From the NCBI RefSeq assembly GCF_000702505.1, contig NZ_JNIM01000001.1, forward strand, positions 3,162,001-3,226,000: a DNA stretch of 64,000 nucleotides, in the 5' to 3' direction. Both the position numbers and the translations under genes were made by a program. This document shows positions 9,045 through 17,095 of this stretch, in pieces. Under the pieces are notes generated by a model. That model saw only the letters and a program-made list of their open reading frames with translations. It made no database searches and had not been told where the DNA came from. Position 1 is the stretch's first letter; every line of letters starts with the position of its first letter. The stretch comes from Thermogemmatispora carboxidivorans. GTDB lineage: Bacteria; Chloroflexota; Ktedonobacteria; Ktedonobacterales; Ktedonobacteraceae.

Positions 9045-9860
9045 TCAGGGCGCGCCCGTGCTTGTGCGCTGCTCGATCTCCTGGTCGCGCCAATCGGTAA
9101 TAAACATATACCCTGGGGCATGAGTGATGGCAAGCGGCGGCTGACTCTCCAGGATCACCGCCTGTGGAGTGACGCCACAGGCCCAAAAGACCGGTACCTC
9201 GTCGGGGGCCACGGCGATCGGATCGCCCCAGTCGGGCCGGGACAGATCGGCAATGCCCAGAGCCGCCGGCTCGCCGCAGTGCACCGGCGCCCCATGCGCC
9301 AGCGGATAGCGCGCCGTCACCGCGCTGGCCCGCGCCACCTGGTCGCCTTTGATCGGGCGCATGCTCACCACCAGCGGCCCATGCAAGCGAGCCGTGGCCT
9401 GACAGGGCCGGCCCGTGCGATACATGGCCACGTTGCGCCCTTCCTCCAGATGACGCAGACGGACCCCGGCCTCCAGCAAGGCCCGCTCCGCCGAGAAGGA
9501 GCAACCGAGCAGGAAGGCCACCAGATCGGGGCGCCAGAGCGGGAGGAGATCCTCCCGCTCCTCAACCAGCCGCCCCTCGCGGTAGACGCGATAGCGCGGC
9601 AGGTCGGTGCGCAGATCGGCTCCAGGCGCCAGATGGCGCGGCTCGGGGTCGCCCGGGGCCGTCATTTCCAGCAGAGGAAGAGCCTGGGGATTGCGCCGAC
9701 AGAATTCAGCAAACTCCTCAGCCCAGTCGGCGGGCAGAATCACCAGATTGGCCTGCACATAGCCCAGGGCCAGCCCGGTCGTCGGGCGGCGCCAGTGGCC
9801 CGCACGGATCAGCTGGCGCGCCTCCGCCGCGCTCAGGCGAGCGAGTTCCTCCATCTGCAT
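9045..9860 (-). CDS. DUF1445 / D-glutamate cyclase-like hydro-lyase
   Basis: The 271 residues match the DUF1445 (putative hydro-lyase, YcsI) family in length and conserved blocks, such as GYVQANLVILP near the N-terminus, LLGCSFSAE in the middle and TPQAVILESQPPLAITHAPGY at the end. A mammalian family member converts D-glutamate to 5-oxo-D-proline. Bacterial genes of this family commonly neighbour oxoprolinase genes. Placed just upstream of hyuAB, it suggests a route D-glutamate to 5-oxoproline to glutamate; this is inference. AAAGGAGG lies 14 bases before the ATG at 9860, a somewhat long spacing, and a second ATG two codons later is possible. Confidence 0.85.
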   Translation of the reverse strand: MQMEELARLSAAEARQLIRAGHWRRPTTGLALGYVQANLVILPADWAEEFAEFCRRNPQALPLLEMTAPGDPEPRHLAPGADLRTDLPRYRVYREGRLVEEREDLLPLWRPDLVAFLLGCSFSAERALLEAGVRLRHLEEGRNVAMYRTGRPCQATARLHGPLVVSMRPIKGDQVARASAVTARYPLAHGAPVHCGEPAALGIADLSRPDWGDPIAVAPDEVPVFWACGVTPQAVILESQPPLAITHAPGYMFITDWRDQEIEQRTSTGAP

Positions 9861-9922
9861 GGCAGTCGTCAGAACCTCCTTTCAGATCAAGGCAAGGCAC
9901 GGCAACAAGTCAGCACCGCGGC

Positions 9923-11239
9923 CTAATCGACGGCCACCAGACGCTTGCCGCGCGTCTCCGGCAGCAGCAGGAGAGCGATCAGACAGAGGGCATAAGCACA
10001 GGCGCCGAAACCGATGGCACCACCCAGGCCAATAGCGCCCGAGAGAAAGCCAATGATCGTCGGGAAGAAGGCCCCCACGCCACGCCCGAAATTGTAGCAG
10101 AAGCCCTGGCCAGCCCCACGGGCCCGCGAGGGGAAGATCTCCGCCAGGAAAGAGCCAAAGCCGCTGAAGATACCCGAGGCAAAGAAGCCCAGCGGCGCCC
10201 CCAGGACTAGCAGCAGCCCATTTGCCCCCGTCGGGATCTGGGTATAGAGGAAAATCAAGGCGGCGCTACAAATAGCGTAGATGGCAAAGGTCGGACGGCG
10301 GCCCAGCCAGTCATTGATATAGCCGCTGGTCACATAACCCACGAAGGAGCCAATAATCACCACCGCCAGGTAGGGAGCGCTGCCCACCACTGAGAGATGG
10401 CGCACCGTCTTCAGGAAGGTCGGTAGCCAGGTAAAGATCGCATAATAGCCGCCCTGGGCCCCAATGGCCAGCAAGGTGGCCGGTAGCGTACGCCCAAGCA
10501 GGTCCGGCTGAAAAATCTGCAGCAAAGAGCTGCGCGTACTGCGCACCTGGCCCCCGGCAGCTTCTTGCTCAGCGGCGCGCGTCTGCACAAAGACCTCCGG
10601 CTCCGGCACACGCGAGCGCACGTAGAGGGTCAGGAGTCCGGGCAAGATACCCAGGCAGAAGGAGATACGCCAGGCAATCGAGGCCGGGAAGAAGGAGAAG
10701 ACCAGCGTATAGGCTACCAGCGACAGACCCCAGCCGACAGCCCACGAGCTTTGTACCATGCCGAGCACGCGTCCGCGCTGGGCCGGATCAGCGACCTCGG
10801 CGATGAGAATGGCACCAGCAGCCCACTCACCGCCAAAGCCCAGCCCCTGCAGCGAGCGGAACAGGAGCAGGAAACCGTAGTTGGGTGCCAGGCCCGAGAG
10901 AAAGGTAAAGAGCGAATAGACGGCAATCGTCAGCATCAAGGTGCGGACGCGCCCGATCAGGTCAGCAAAGACGCCGGCCAGGATGCCGCCGAAGGCCGAG
11001 ACGACCAGCGTCACCGTGGCAATCAGGCCCGACTGACCGGTCGTCAGCCCGAAGGCCGCCGCCGTGGCCGTCAACACAAAGGAAAAGATCTGGTAGTCGA
11101 AGGCATCGAGGGCGTAGCCGAGGAAGGCGGCCCAGAAGGCATGCCTGGAAGAGCCGCGCAGGGTGCGATACCAGTCCAGAGAGAGGAGACGGCTACGCTG
11201 GGGGGTCACGAGACTGCTGTGGCCTTGCTCAAGGTTCAT
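9923..11239 (-). CDS. MFS transporter, 12-TM acid/sugar symporter type
   Basis: The 438-residue membrane protein has about 12 helices and both MFS signatures: GVFADLIGRVR between TM2 and TM3 and RSLQGLGFGGEWAAG in TM4-5. Overall it resembles metabolite:H+ symporters for organic or sialic acids. GGAGG lies ten bases before the ATG. It is the first gene of the minus-strand run MFS, DUF1445, hyuA, hyuB (gaps 62 and 90 bases, then an overlap), so it probably imports the operon's substrate, perhaps 5-oxoproline, D-glutamate or a hydantoin. The leader upstream carries a pentanucleotide repeat (11284-11313). Confidence 0.88.
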   Translation of the reverse strand: MNLEQGHSSLVTPQRSRLLSLDWYRTLRGSSRHAFWAAFLGYALDAFDYQIFSFVLTATAAAFGLTTGQSGLIATVTLVVSAFGGILAGVFADLIGRVRTLMLTIAVYSLFTFLSGLAPNYGFLLLFRSLQGLGFGGEWAAGAILIAEVADPAQRGRVLGMVQSSWAVGWGLSLVAYTLVFSFFPASIAWRISFCLGILPGLLTLYVRSRVPEPEVFVQTRAAEQEAAGGQVRSTRSSLLQIFQPDLLGRTLPATLLAIGAQGGYYAIFTWLPTFLKTVRHLSVVGSAPYLAVVIIGSFVGYVTSGYINDWLGRRPTFAIYAICSAALIFLYTQIPTGANGLLLVLGAPLGFFASGIFSGFGSFLAEIFPSRARGAGQGFCYNFGRGVGAFFPTIIGFLSGAIGLGGAIGFGACAYALCLIALLLLPETRGKRLVAVD

Positions 11240-11593
11240 GGCAGTGGGTCCTCCCGCAAGTCAGCGAAAGACATAAGGCAGACGAGCGGAGCGGAGCGAA
11301 GCGAAGCGAAGCCGGACAGACCAGAGCAGGCCCAGGCCTTGCCCCAAGCCTTAAGCGATCCCAAGCCGGGCCGCCCGTGGCCTCTCTTCCCTTCAGCTCA
11401 GCTCTGATTTGATAGAGAAGACAGTACCTGAGAGCCGGCCACTGCGCCAGCCCAGCGGGAGGACAAACAGGGATCATCTGCTCTCCTTCCCTTCCCAGCC
11501 AACGCCGGAGAGGAGACAAGGAGAGAGCAGAGAGCGAGGAAGAGGAAGGGCCGCGCGCTAGCATAGCAGGCCGGATCAGATCGGGCGGCACCC
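11240..11593. other. Gap between ROK gene and MFS operon
   Basis: No gene is seen in these 354 bases. The only clear structure is the pentanucleotide repeat at 11284-11313 in the MFS leader. The stretch should hold the MFS operon promoter if that operon is not read through from the ROK gene, but no strong -35/-10 pair was found. Confidence 0.4.
11284..11313 (-). repeat. Pentanucleotide repeat in MFS leader
   Basis: Six tandem 5-base units on the plus strand: GAGCG three times, AAGCG twice, then AAGCC. They lie 45 to 75 bases upstream of the minus-strand MFS start at 11239, in the same relative place as the leader repeats before the ArsR and binding-protein genes. Confidence 0.65.
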
Positions 11594-12925
11594 TCAGCTT
11601 TCCAGTAGCCCCTGCTCAGCACGTAGCTGAGCCGGCGGCGCAAAGAAGTGGCGCAGCACCAGGCTGCCCGCTCCGCGGGCCCAGCTCTCGTAGCCCGGCT
11701 TCTTGACCGTCAAAAAGCGCAGGCCCCGCCCCATCTGGGCAAAGACATGCTGCTCATAGGTGGTACGCAACGAATCGAGAAGCAGATCGCTGACGCCAAG
11801 GGAGGTGTCGGGACTGGAGAGGATGATGCACTCGGGATTGAGCAGATTGACAAGATTGGCCAGAGCTACCCCCAAGAGAAGACCAGCGCGCCCAATGGCC
11901 GCCCGCGCCGCCTCTTCGCCAGCCCTGGCCCGCGCAATGACCTCGCCCAGCGTCGGCGTGGGTGGCTGCCAGAGCGGATCAAGCTGCAGCGGGACCGCGC
12001 TCGCCGCCTGAACAGCCTCCAGATAATTCTGGACAATACCGCTCTCCGAGACATACGTCTCCAGACAGCCGCGATTTCCACAGTTGCAGCGCCGCCCATC
12101 GAGGGCAACCGCCGTATGACCGAACTCACCCGCCCCCCCGAAGGCCCCTCGATAGAGGTCGCCGTTGAGGATCAAACCCAGGCCCACACCACGCCCAATG
12201 GCCACAATCAGCGCATGATCGCAGGTCCGCGCCAGCCCAAAGAGCTTCTCGTAGATCGCCAAACAGTTGACGTCGTTATCGACAAAGACCGGTAGACCCA
12301 GCCGCTCCTCCAATGGCTCCCTGATCGGCAGCTCCTTCCAGCCGAGAATGTGCGACTGTAAACACCAGCCCCGTTCGGCATCGATCAGGCCACTGAGTCC
12401 TAGCCCTAGCCCAATCACGCGCGCCCGCGGCAGCTCACTACTGCTGAGCAGCTCCTCAACAGAGTCCGCTATCAGTTCCACTGCCCGCTGCTGCTGACCA
12501 GCCAGCGTCAACGGCCATTGCCGCGTCTCCACCAGGTCACCCGTCAGATTGACAATGGCCGCCGTCAGCGAATCGGGCTGGGGTATAAGGCCAATGGCAA
12601 AACCACCCTCCGGGTGTAGCTCCAGCAGCCCGGCTCTGCGCCCCCCAGTCGATTCCATCCCTTCGCGCTCCAGAATGAGCTGACGCTCCAGCAGGCTATT
12701 GACGATCTTAATCACCGTCACCTGGCTCAAACCCGAGAGAGCCGCCAGCCGCGGACGCGAGATCGGGGCATGGGAGCGAATGAGATTCAAGACAATGCTC
12801 TGGTTGATCCCGCGGATCAAAAAACGATCCGCCGCCTTCCGAGGTTGTCCCTGCGCGGCCAGTTCCGCCACCACCTTTCTTAAGTTAGTAAGAAAAATGG
12901 TAGCGCAAAAAACCTGCGGCGTCAA
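11594..12925 (-). CDS. ROK-family transcriptional regulator
   Basis: The 443-residue protein has an N-terminal winged helix (about residues 40-95; ISRPRLAALSGLSQVTVIKI) and a ROK domain with VDNDVNCLA, the glycine-rich loop GRGVGLGLIL, EFGHTAV and the zinc motif CNCGNRGCLE. ROK regulators of the XylR/NagC type bind a sugar and release operators of catabolic genes. The start is TTG at 12925, supported by AGGAG ten bases upstream; a shorter start cannot be excluded. It is divergent from the rhamnoside import operon, whose promoter carries an inverted repeat at 13070-13087, the likely target. An unphosphorylated sugar such as rhamnose is a plausible ligand. Confidence 0.9.
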   Translation of the reverse strand: MTPQVFCATIFLTNLRKVVAELAAQGQPRKAADRFLIRGINQSIVLNLIRSHAPISRPRLAALSGLSQVTVIKIVNSLLERQLILEREGMESTGGRRAGLLELHPEGGFAIGLIPQPDSLTAAIVNLTGDLVETRQWPLTLAGQQQRAVELIADSVEELLSSSELPRARVIGLGLGLSGLIDAERGWCLQSHILGWKELPIREPLEERLGLPVFVDNDVNCLAIYEKLFGLARTCDHALIVAIGRGVGLGLILNGDLYRGAFGGAGEFGHTAVALDGRRCNCGNRGCLETYVSESGIVQNYLEAVQAASAVPLQLDPLWQPPTPTLGEVIARARAGEEAARAAIGRAGLLLGVALANLVNLLNPECIILSSPDTSLGVSDLLLDSLRTTYEQHVFAQMGRGLRFLTVKKPGYESWARGAGSLVLRHFFAPPAQLRAEQGLLES

Positions 12926-13018
12926 GCCTGAGTCGCTCCTGCCTCAGCACGCTCTCCATCTCAATAGGCGAAACATCCCCCTTCGCAAGCCCAGTCGTTG
13001 CACTGTTGCCCTCGCCCA

Positions 13019-13047
13019 TTGACAAGCCCCCTACGCCTGACTATACT
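13019..13047 (+). promoter_or_regulatory. Promoter of rhamnoside operon
   Basis: TTGACA (13019-13024), a 17-base spacer and TATACT (13042-13047) form a near-consensus promoter pointing to the binding-protein gene. Transcription would begin near 13054, just before the candidate operator at 13064-13087, leaving a leader of about 410 bases. Confidence 0.7.
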
Positions 13048-13063
13048 ATCTACTAATTCCACT

Positions 13064-13087
13064 TTACTTAAGTTACTTACTTAACTT
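13064..13087. promoter_or_regulatory. Candidate ROK operator
   Basis: A perfect inverted repeat AAGTTA-N6-TAACTT (13070-13087) overlaps two direct copies of TTACTTAA (13064 and 13077). It lies at about +10 to +33 of the predicted transcript, where a bound repressor would block elongation or initiation. A half-site AAGTTA recurs inside the ROK gene at 12882-12887. Assignment to the ROK protein is by position only. Confidence 0.45.
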
Positions 13088-13376
13088 GCCAGCGCCAGGA
13101 ATCTCCTCTGAGAGGCGGGCGGTCAGGAAACCTGTCAGCCGGCTGGCAAGTTTGATAAGCGAGCAGAGAAGCACCAGGAAGAAAAGCGTGGCGCAGGCCC
13201 GCCATGCCAGTGGCGGCAGGCGGGTCGGATACCCAGGAAGCGCGCTCATCATGGCAGATCGGACTCACTGAGCGCGAAGGAGTGCGGGCAACGGGGCCCA
13301 CCCAGGCCCATCCGGGTCGCTGCGAAAAGAGGGGCCGCAGCGAGCCAGCGTTTGTCTGCCTGCCGACGCGAGGTGA

Positions 13377-13412
13377 GGCGATGCGATGCAATGCAATGCG
13401 ATGCAATGCAGA
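13377..13412 (+). repeat. Pentanucleotide repeat in binding-protein leader
   Basis: Seven tandem 5-base units, GATGC and AATGC mixed, lie 50 to 86 bases upstream of the ATG at 13463. They contain several in-frame or out-of-frame ATG codons within the mRNA leader. Confidence 0.7.
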
Positions 13413-13462
13413 TGCACTGGCCCTCTTGCTTGGGTCAGCAATCCAGAGGAGGATCGACGCCT

Positions 13463-14800
13463 ATGCAGACCACAGACGATCTCGACCTCAAGGCCCTGCT
13501 GAATCGGCGCCAATTCGTGCGCCTGGCTGGGGGCGCCACGCTCGGGTTGGCGGCCCTGCTAAGCGGCTGCGGCGGCGAGTCTGGCGGCGGGAGCAGTGGC
13601 TCCGGCTCGCTCGCCATTCACTTCCTCTCGGTCCAGCAAGCTGGCACGGGCTGGCCCCTGGTGCTGCAGACCATCACCGCCGACTACGCCAGGAGCCACC
13701 CCGGAGTGAGCTTCACTGTTGACTACATCGCTCAGACGAACCTCTATCAGAAGGTGCAGCTGCTGGCCGGACAGGGCGCTCTGCCTCTGCTCTACAACAG
13801 TCCGCCTGTTGACACCCTGCTTCAACTGCAGAAGAACGGCCAGGTGCTCGACCTGGAAGCCACTTTCCGTCAACTGGGGGTGCTCGACCAGCTCGTGCCC
13901 GCCGCCGTCACCATCATCAAGCAGCTCTTCAATAACCAGCTCCTGGCTCTCCCCTTTGAGCTAAATATCGAAGGCTTCTGGTACAACAAGAGCATTTTCA
14001 CGCGCTATGGGCTGCAGCCGCCGCAGACCTGGGACGAGCTGGTGCGCCTGGCCGGGCAGTTGCAGCAGCACGGTCTTCAGCCCTTCGCCGCCTCGGGCAT
14101 TCAGGGCTGGCCCCTGACACGCCTGATCGGCAACTATCTCTTCCGTAAGTATGGTCCCGAGGCTCTGCTGCGCGTCAAAAGCGGGCAGGCGAAGCTCACC
14201 GATCCGGGCTATGTTGAGGCCGCGCAGGCTGTGGCTAACCTGGGGAAACAAGGCTATTTCGGCAAGGGCGTCGCCGAGCTGGATTATGATCCCGCTGAGG
14301 ATCTCTTCTTACAGGGCAAGGCCGCTATCTTCTATATGGGGAGCTGGGCCTTGCGCGACTTTAACAACCCGGCGCGCAATAAGATCGGGGCCGAGGCCAT
14401 CGGCTATTTCCCCTTCCCTACGGTGGCCGGTGGCAGCGGCAGCAGTGACCAGGCCCCGATGAACGCCGGCCAGACCACCTCTGTGAACCAGGCCAGATAT
14501 AATAGTGCCGCCGGCGACTGGCTGGCCTACGTCGCCCGTCACTACGGCGATGTCGCGCTCCAGAAAGAAGGGGCCGTCACCGGTTTCGTCGTCCATCAGC
14601 AGCCGGCCTCGGTTCCAGCTTTGACGCGGCTGGTGCTTGAGCTGATCAGCCAGGTGAAACAGCCGGTGCTCTGGTTCGAGGCCCTTTTCTCGACCAAGGC
14701 CACGACCCTGTCGCAGCAGAATGCGGCTCCCCTGGTGACCGGAGCGATGTCACCGCAGGATTTCATGGCCGCCATTCAGCAGGCGCTTGACCAGGGCTAA
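13463..14800 (+). CDS. Sugar ABC transporter substrate-binding lipoprotein
   Basis: The 445-residue protein starts with an RR-containing (Tat-like) signal, LNRRQFVRLAGGATL, ending in the lipobox LLSGC with Cys36, so it is exported and lipid-anchored. The body matches family 1 sugar-binding proteins (COG1653), with GFWYNKSIFTRYGLQPPQTWDEL typical of that fold. The ATG at 13463 has AGAGGAGGA nine bases upstream; the frame is open further upstream but lacks a signal peptide there. Two permeases and an alpha-L-rhamnosidase follow, so the ligand is probably a rhamnose-containing oligosaccharide or glycoside. No ATPase is in the operon, which is usual where one MsmK-type ATPase serves many importers. 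Confidence 0.9.
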   Translation: MQTTDDLDLKALLNRRQFVRLAGGATLGLAALLSGCGGESGGGSSGSGSLAIHFLSVQQAGTGWPLVLQTITADYARSHPGVSFTVDYIAQTNLYQKVQLLAGQGALPLLYNSPPVDTLLQLQKNGQVLDLEATFRQLGVLDQLVPAAVTIIKQLFNNQLLALPFELNIEGFWYNKSIFTRYGLQPPQTWDELVRLAGQLQQHGLQPFAASGIQGWPLTRLIGNYLFRKYGPEALLRVKSGQAKLTDPGYVEAAQAVANLGKQGYFGKGVAELDYDPAEDLFLQGKAAIFYMGSWALRDFNNPARNKIGAEAIGYFPFPTVAGGSGSSDQAPMNAGQTTSVNQARYNSAAGDWLAYVARHYGDVALQKEGAVTGFVVHQQPASVPALTRLVLELISQVKQPVLWFEALFSTKATTLSQQNAAPLVTGAMSPQDFMAAIQQALDQG

Positions 14801-15059
14801 TCTTCCTCCGCACGGCAGGCGCGCGATCCTGGTGTGAGCGCCGCGTTGTGAGGCGCCGGACCCTTGCCTTATTCGAGCCGGGCCGGGGATGCCCCTTCTC
14901 TTGCCTGGCTGTTTGCCCGCCAGCGGTAAGGCTCCGGCGCCTTCCTTACGAGACCACCGCCTTGGGGGAAAAAGAGCCGTCTGCGCTTCCTGTCCTGGGC
15001 GGGCTATGCTGACAAGGAGAAGCAAGGAAAGGACAAGCGAGGAAGGGAGTGCTCTTTGT

Positions 15060-15944
15060 ATGGAACAGATCTTGCACAATCGGCGGGCGATCTTGCTCCT
15101 GGTGGGGCCGGCTCTGCTGGTCTATAGCAGCGTGGTGCTGCTGCCAGTCGTCTGGTCACTGGTCTATACCTTCTTTGAAGGCAACGTTATCGGTGGCTTC
15201 CATTTCGTTGGGCTGCAGAACTACCGCCAGCTCCTGAGTGATGCCGCTTTCTGGCAGGCACTGACTTTTACGCTGAAGTATGCCGTGACGGTGACGGCGG
15301 GCCAGATTCTGCTTGGTCTGCTGCTGGCCTTGCTCTATGTGTTCTACCTGCGCCGGGCCTCGGCCCTGGTGCGTACGTTGGTCTTCTTTCCCGTGGTGTT
15401 ACCGACGGTGGCTGTGGCGCAGCTCTTCGCCAAGATCTTCGCCATCGCTCCACAATATGGCCTGGTGAATGCCGGGCTGGCACTGCTGCATCTTGACGGC
15501 TGGATTCAAGCCTGGCTGGGCCAGGGTTCGACGGCTTTTTGGGTGCTGGCTCTCATGGATATCTGGCGCGCAATGGGGTTCTACGCGGTCTTGCTCTACG
15601 CGGGTCTGGTGGAGATCCCCGCCGAGCTGATCGAGGCCGCGCGCGTCGATGGCGCCTCCGGCCTGCGCCTCGTCTGGCATGTGGTCCTGCCGCTGCTGCT
15701 GCCGATCCTGCTCTCGGCCCTGATCTTCAGTATCAATGGAACGCTGAAGGTCTTTGATAGCGTCCTGGCCCTGACAGGCGGCGGCCCCGGTCAGGCTACT
15801 ACCCCGCTGACGCTCTATATGTTCAATACGGCTTTTTCCTATGGCCAGTACGGCTACGGCAGCACGCTGGCAATGGCCCTGGCGGTGCTGAGCCTGCTGG
15901 TGACCGTCATGATCTTTGGCTCAGCGCGCCGCGATGTGGCTTGA
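15060..15944 (+). CDS. Sugar ABC transporter permease (MalF-like)
   Basis: The 294-residue membrane protein has six predicted helices and the EAA loop (EIPAELIEAARVDGASGLR) that contacts the ATPase. The start ATG at 15060 is preceded by GGAAGGGAG; a longer upstream frame lacks hydrophobic or conserved sequence. It forms the first half of the membrane channel for the binding protein upstream. The 259-base gap after the binding-protein gene includes a small GCGCC/GGCGC hairpin, perhaps lowering permease expression relative to the binding protein. Confidence 0.9.
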   Translation: MEQILHNRRAILLLVGPALLVYSSVVLLPVVWSLVYTFFEGNVIGGFHFVGLQNYRQLLSDAAFWQALTFTLKYAVTVTAGQILLGLLLALLYVFYLRRASALVRTLVFFPVVLPTVAVAQLFAKIFAIAPQYGLVNAGLALLHLDGWIQAWLGQGSTAFWVLALMDIWRAMGFYAVLLYAGLVEIPAELIEAARVDGASGLRLVWHVVLPLLLPILLSALIFSINGTLKVFDSVLALTGGGPGQATTPLTLYMFNTAFSYGQYGYGSTLAMALAVLSLLVTVMIFGSARRDVA

Positions 15945-16065
15945 GCCGCGCCTATCAACTAGTCAGCCTGTCTGGCTTACGTCAAGGACCGGCGCCAGTT
16001 TCACTGTCGCTGTGAAGCAAGAGATAGGCAGGGAACAATCAGACAAAAGAGGGAGGCCGTTTTCA

Positions 16066-17013
16066 ATGATGCGCTCTGATGTGGCCGCCAGATCGTCTCG
16101 GCCTGCTCCGGCCCCTGGTTTCACTCGCGTACCTCGCTGGCCGCCGCGGGGCCAGCGCTCCCGGCAGCCGCGCCGGCGGAGCCACCTGCGTTGGTTGCGG
16201 CGCCTTCCTGTGCGCCTTCTCCTGGTGCTCTTGCTCGTGATTGAGGTCTATCCGTTGCTCTGGCTGTTGCTCTCCTCTTTGAAGGAGGACGCGGAGTTCT
16301 CGCTCAAACCATTGTGGGCCTTGCCCGCGGGCCTGTACTGGCAGAACTATGTAGAAGCCTGGACTACGGGCAATATCGGCCTCTACTTTCTCAATAGCGT
16401 CCTGACCGTCTTTCCAGCTCTGGCGCTGATTCTGGTGCTCAGTGTGCCCGCCGGTTTTGCTCTGGAGGTTATGCGCTGGCGTGGGCGCAATTTCGTACTG
16501 TTGCTCTTCCTGGCGGGCATTATGGTGCCGCTACAGATTCTGCTGCTGCCCCTGTTTACGATCTATTTTCGTCTGGATTTGATCGATACACGCTGGGCCT
16601 TGATCGTTACGTATACGGGCTTCGGGCTGCCGCTGACGGTCTTTCTGATGGCCGGCTACTTTAAAGCTATTCCGCGCGAGCTGCTGGAGGCGGCTATTCT
16701 CGATGGGGCTGGCCTGGCGCAGGTGTTTTTCCGCGTGGCGGTCCCCCTGGTGAGTAATGGCCTGGTGACCGTGGCCCTGGTGCAGTTCTTCTTTCTCTGG
16801 AACGATTTGCTTTTCTCGCTGACCTTTATCAGCAGCGACCAATTGCGCACTATTCAGACGGGACTGCTGAACTTCACTGGCCAGTATGGACAGGTGGCCT
16901 GGGGGCCGACGTTCGCTGCGGTGAGTCTGGCGGTTTTCCCAACCCTGTTGCTCTACCTGCTGCTCAATCAGCGTGTGATCAAGGGGCTGACTGCTGGTGC
17001 TCTCAAGGGTTAA
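16066..17013 (+). CDS. Sugar ABC transporter permease (MalG-like)
   Basis: The 315-residue partner permease has a basic, arginine-rich N-terminal tail of about 45 residues, then six helices and the EAA loop IPRELLEAAILDGAG. The C-terminus (RVIKGLTAGALKG) is typical of MalG-type subunits. The ATG at 16066 follows GAGGGAGG by nine bases; a second ATG follows directly. Together with the upstream permease and the lipoprotein it makes a carbohydrate importer of the CUT1 class. Confidence 0.9.
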   Translation: MMRSDVAARSSRPAPAPGFTRVPRWPPRGQRSRQPRRRSHLRWLRRLPVRLLLVLLLVIEVYPLLWLLLSSLKEDAEFSLKPLWALPAGLYWQNYVEAWTTGNIGLYFLNSVLTVFPALALILVLSVPAGFALEVMRWRGRNFVLLLFLAGIMVPLQILLLPLFTIYFRLDLIDTRWALIVTYTGFGLPLTVFLMAGYFKAIPRELLEAAILDGAGLAQVFFRVAVPLVSNGLVTVALVQFFFLWNDLLFSLTFISSDQLRTIQTGLLNFTGQYGQVAWGPTFAAVSLAVFPTLLLYLLLNQRVIKGLTAGALKG

Positions 17014-17095
17014 GTCGCCAGGAAGCGAGTGAAGTGAACAGCTCGCGGTCGCTGCCCTTCCGCTGCTGCAATCTCTGTGTCTGTAAGGAGCAAGC

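Noticed and set aside
10565..11407. 280-codon plus-strand frame opposite the MFS transporter
   Set aside because: Antisense shadow of a clear transporter; composition dominated by Gln, Glu and Gly from reversed hydrophobic codons.
14838..14856. GCGCC/GGCGC hairpin after the binding-protein gene as a terminator
   Set aside because: Short stem and no T run; more likely, if anything, a processing or attenuation point within the operon.
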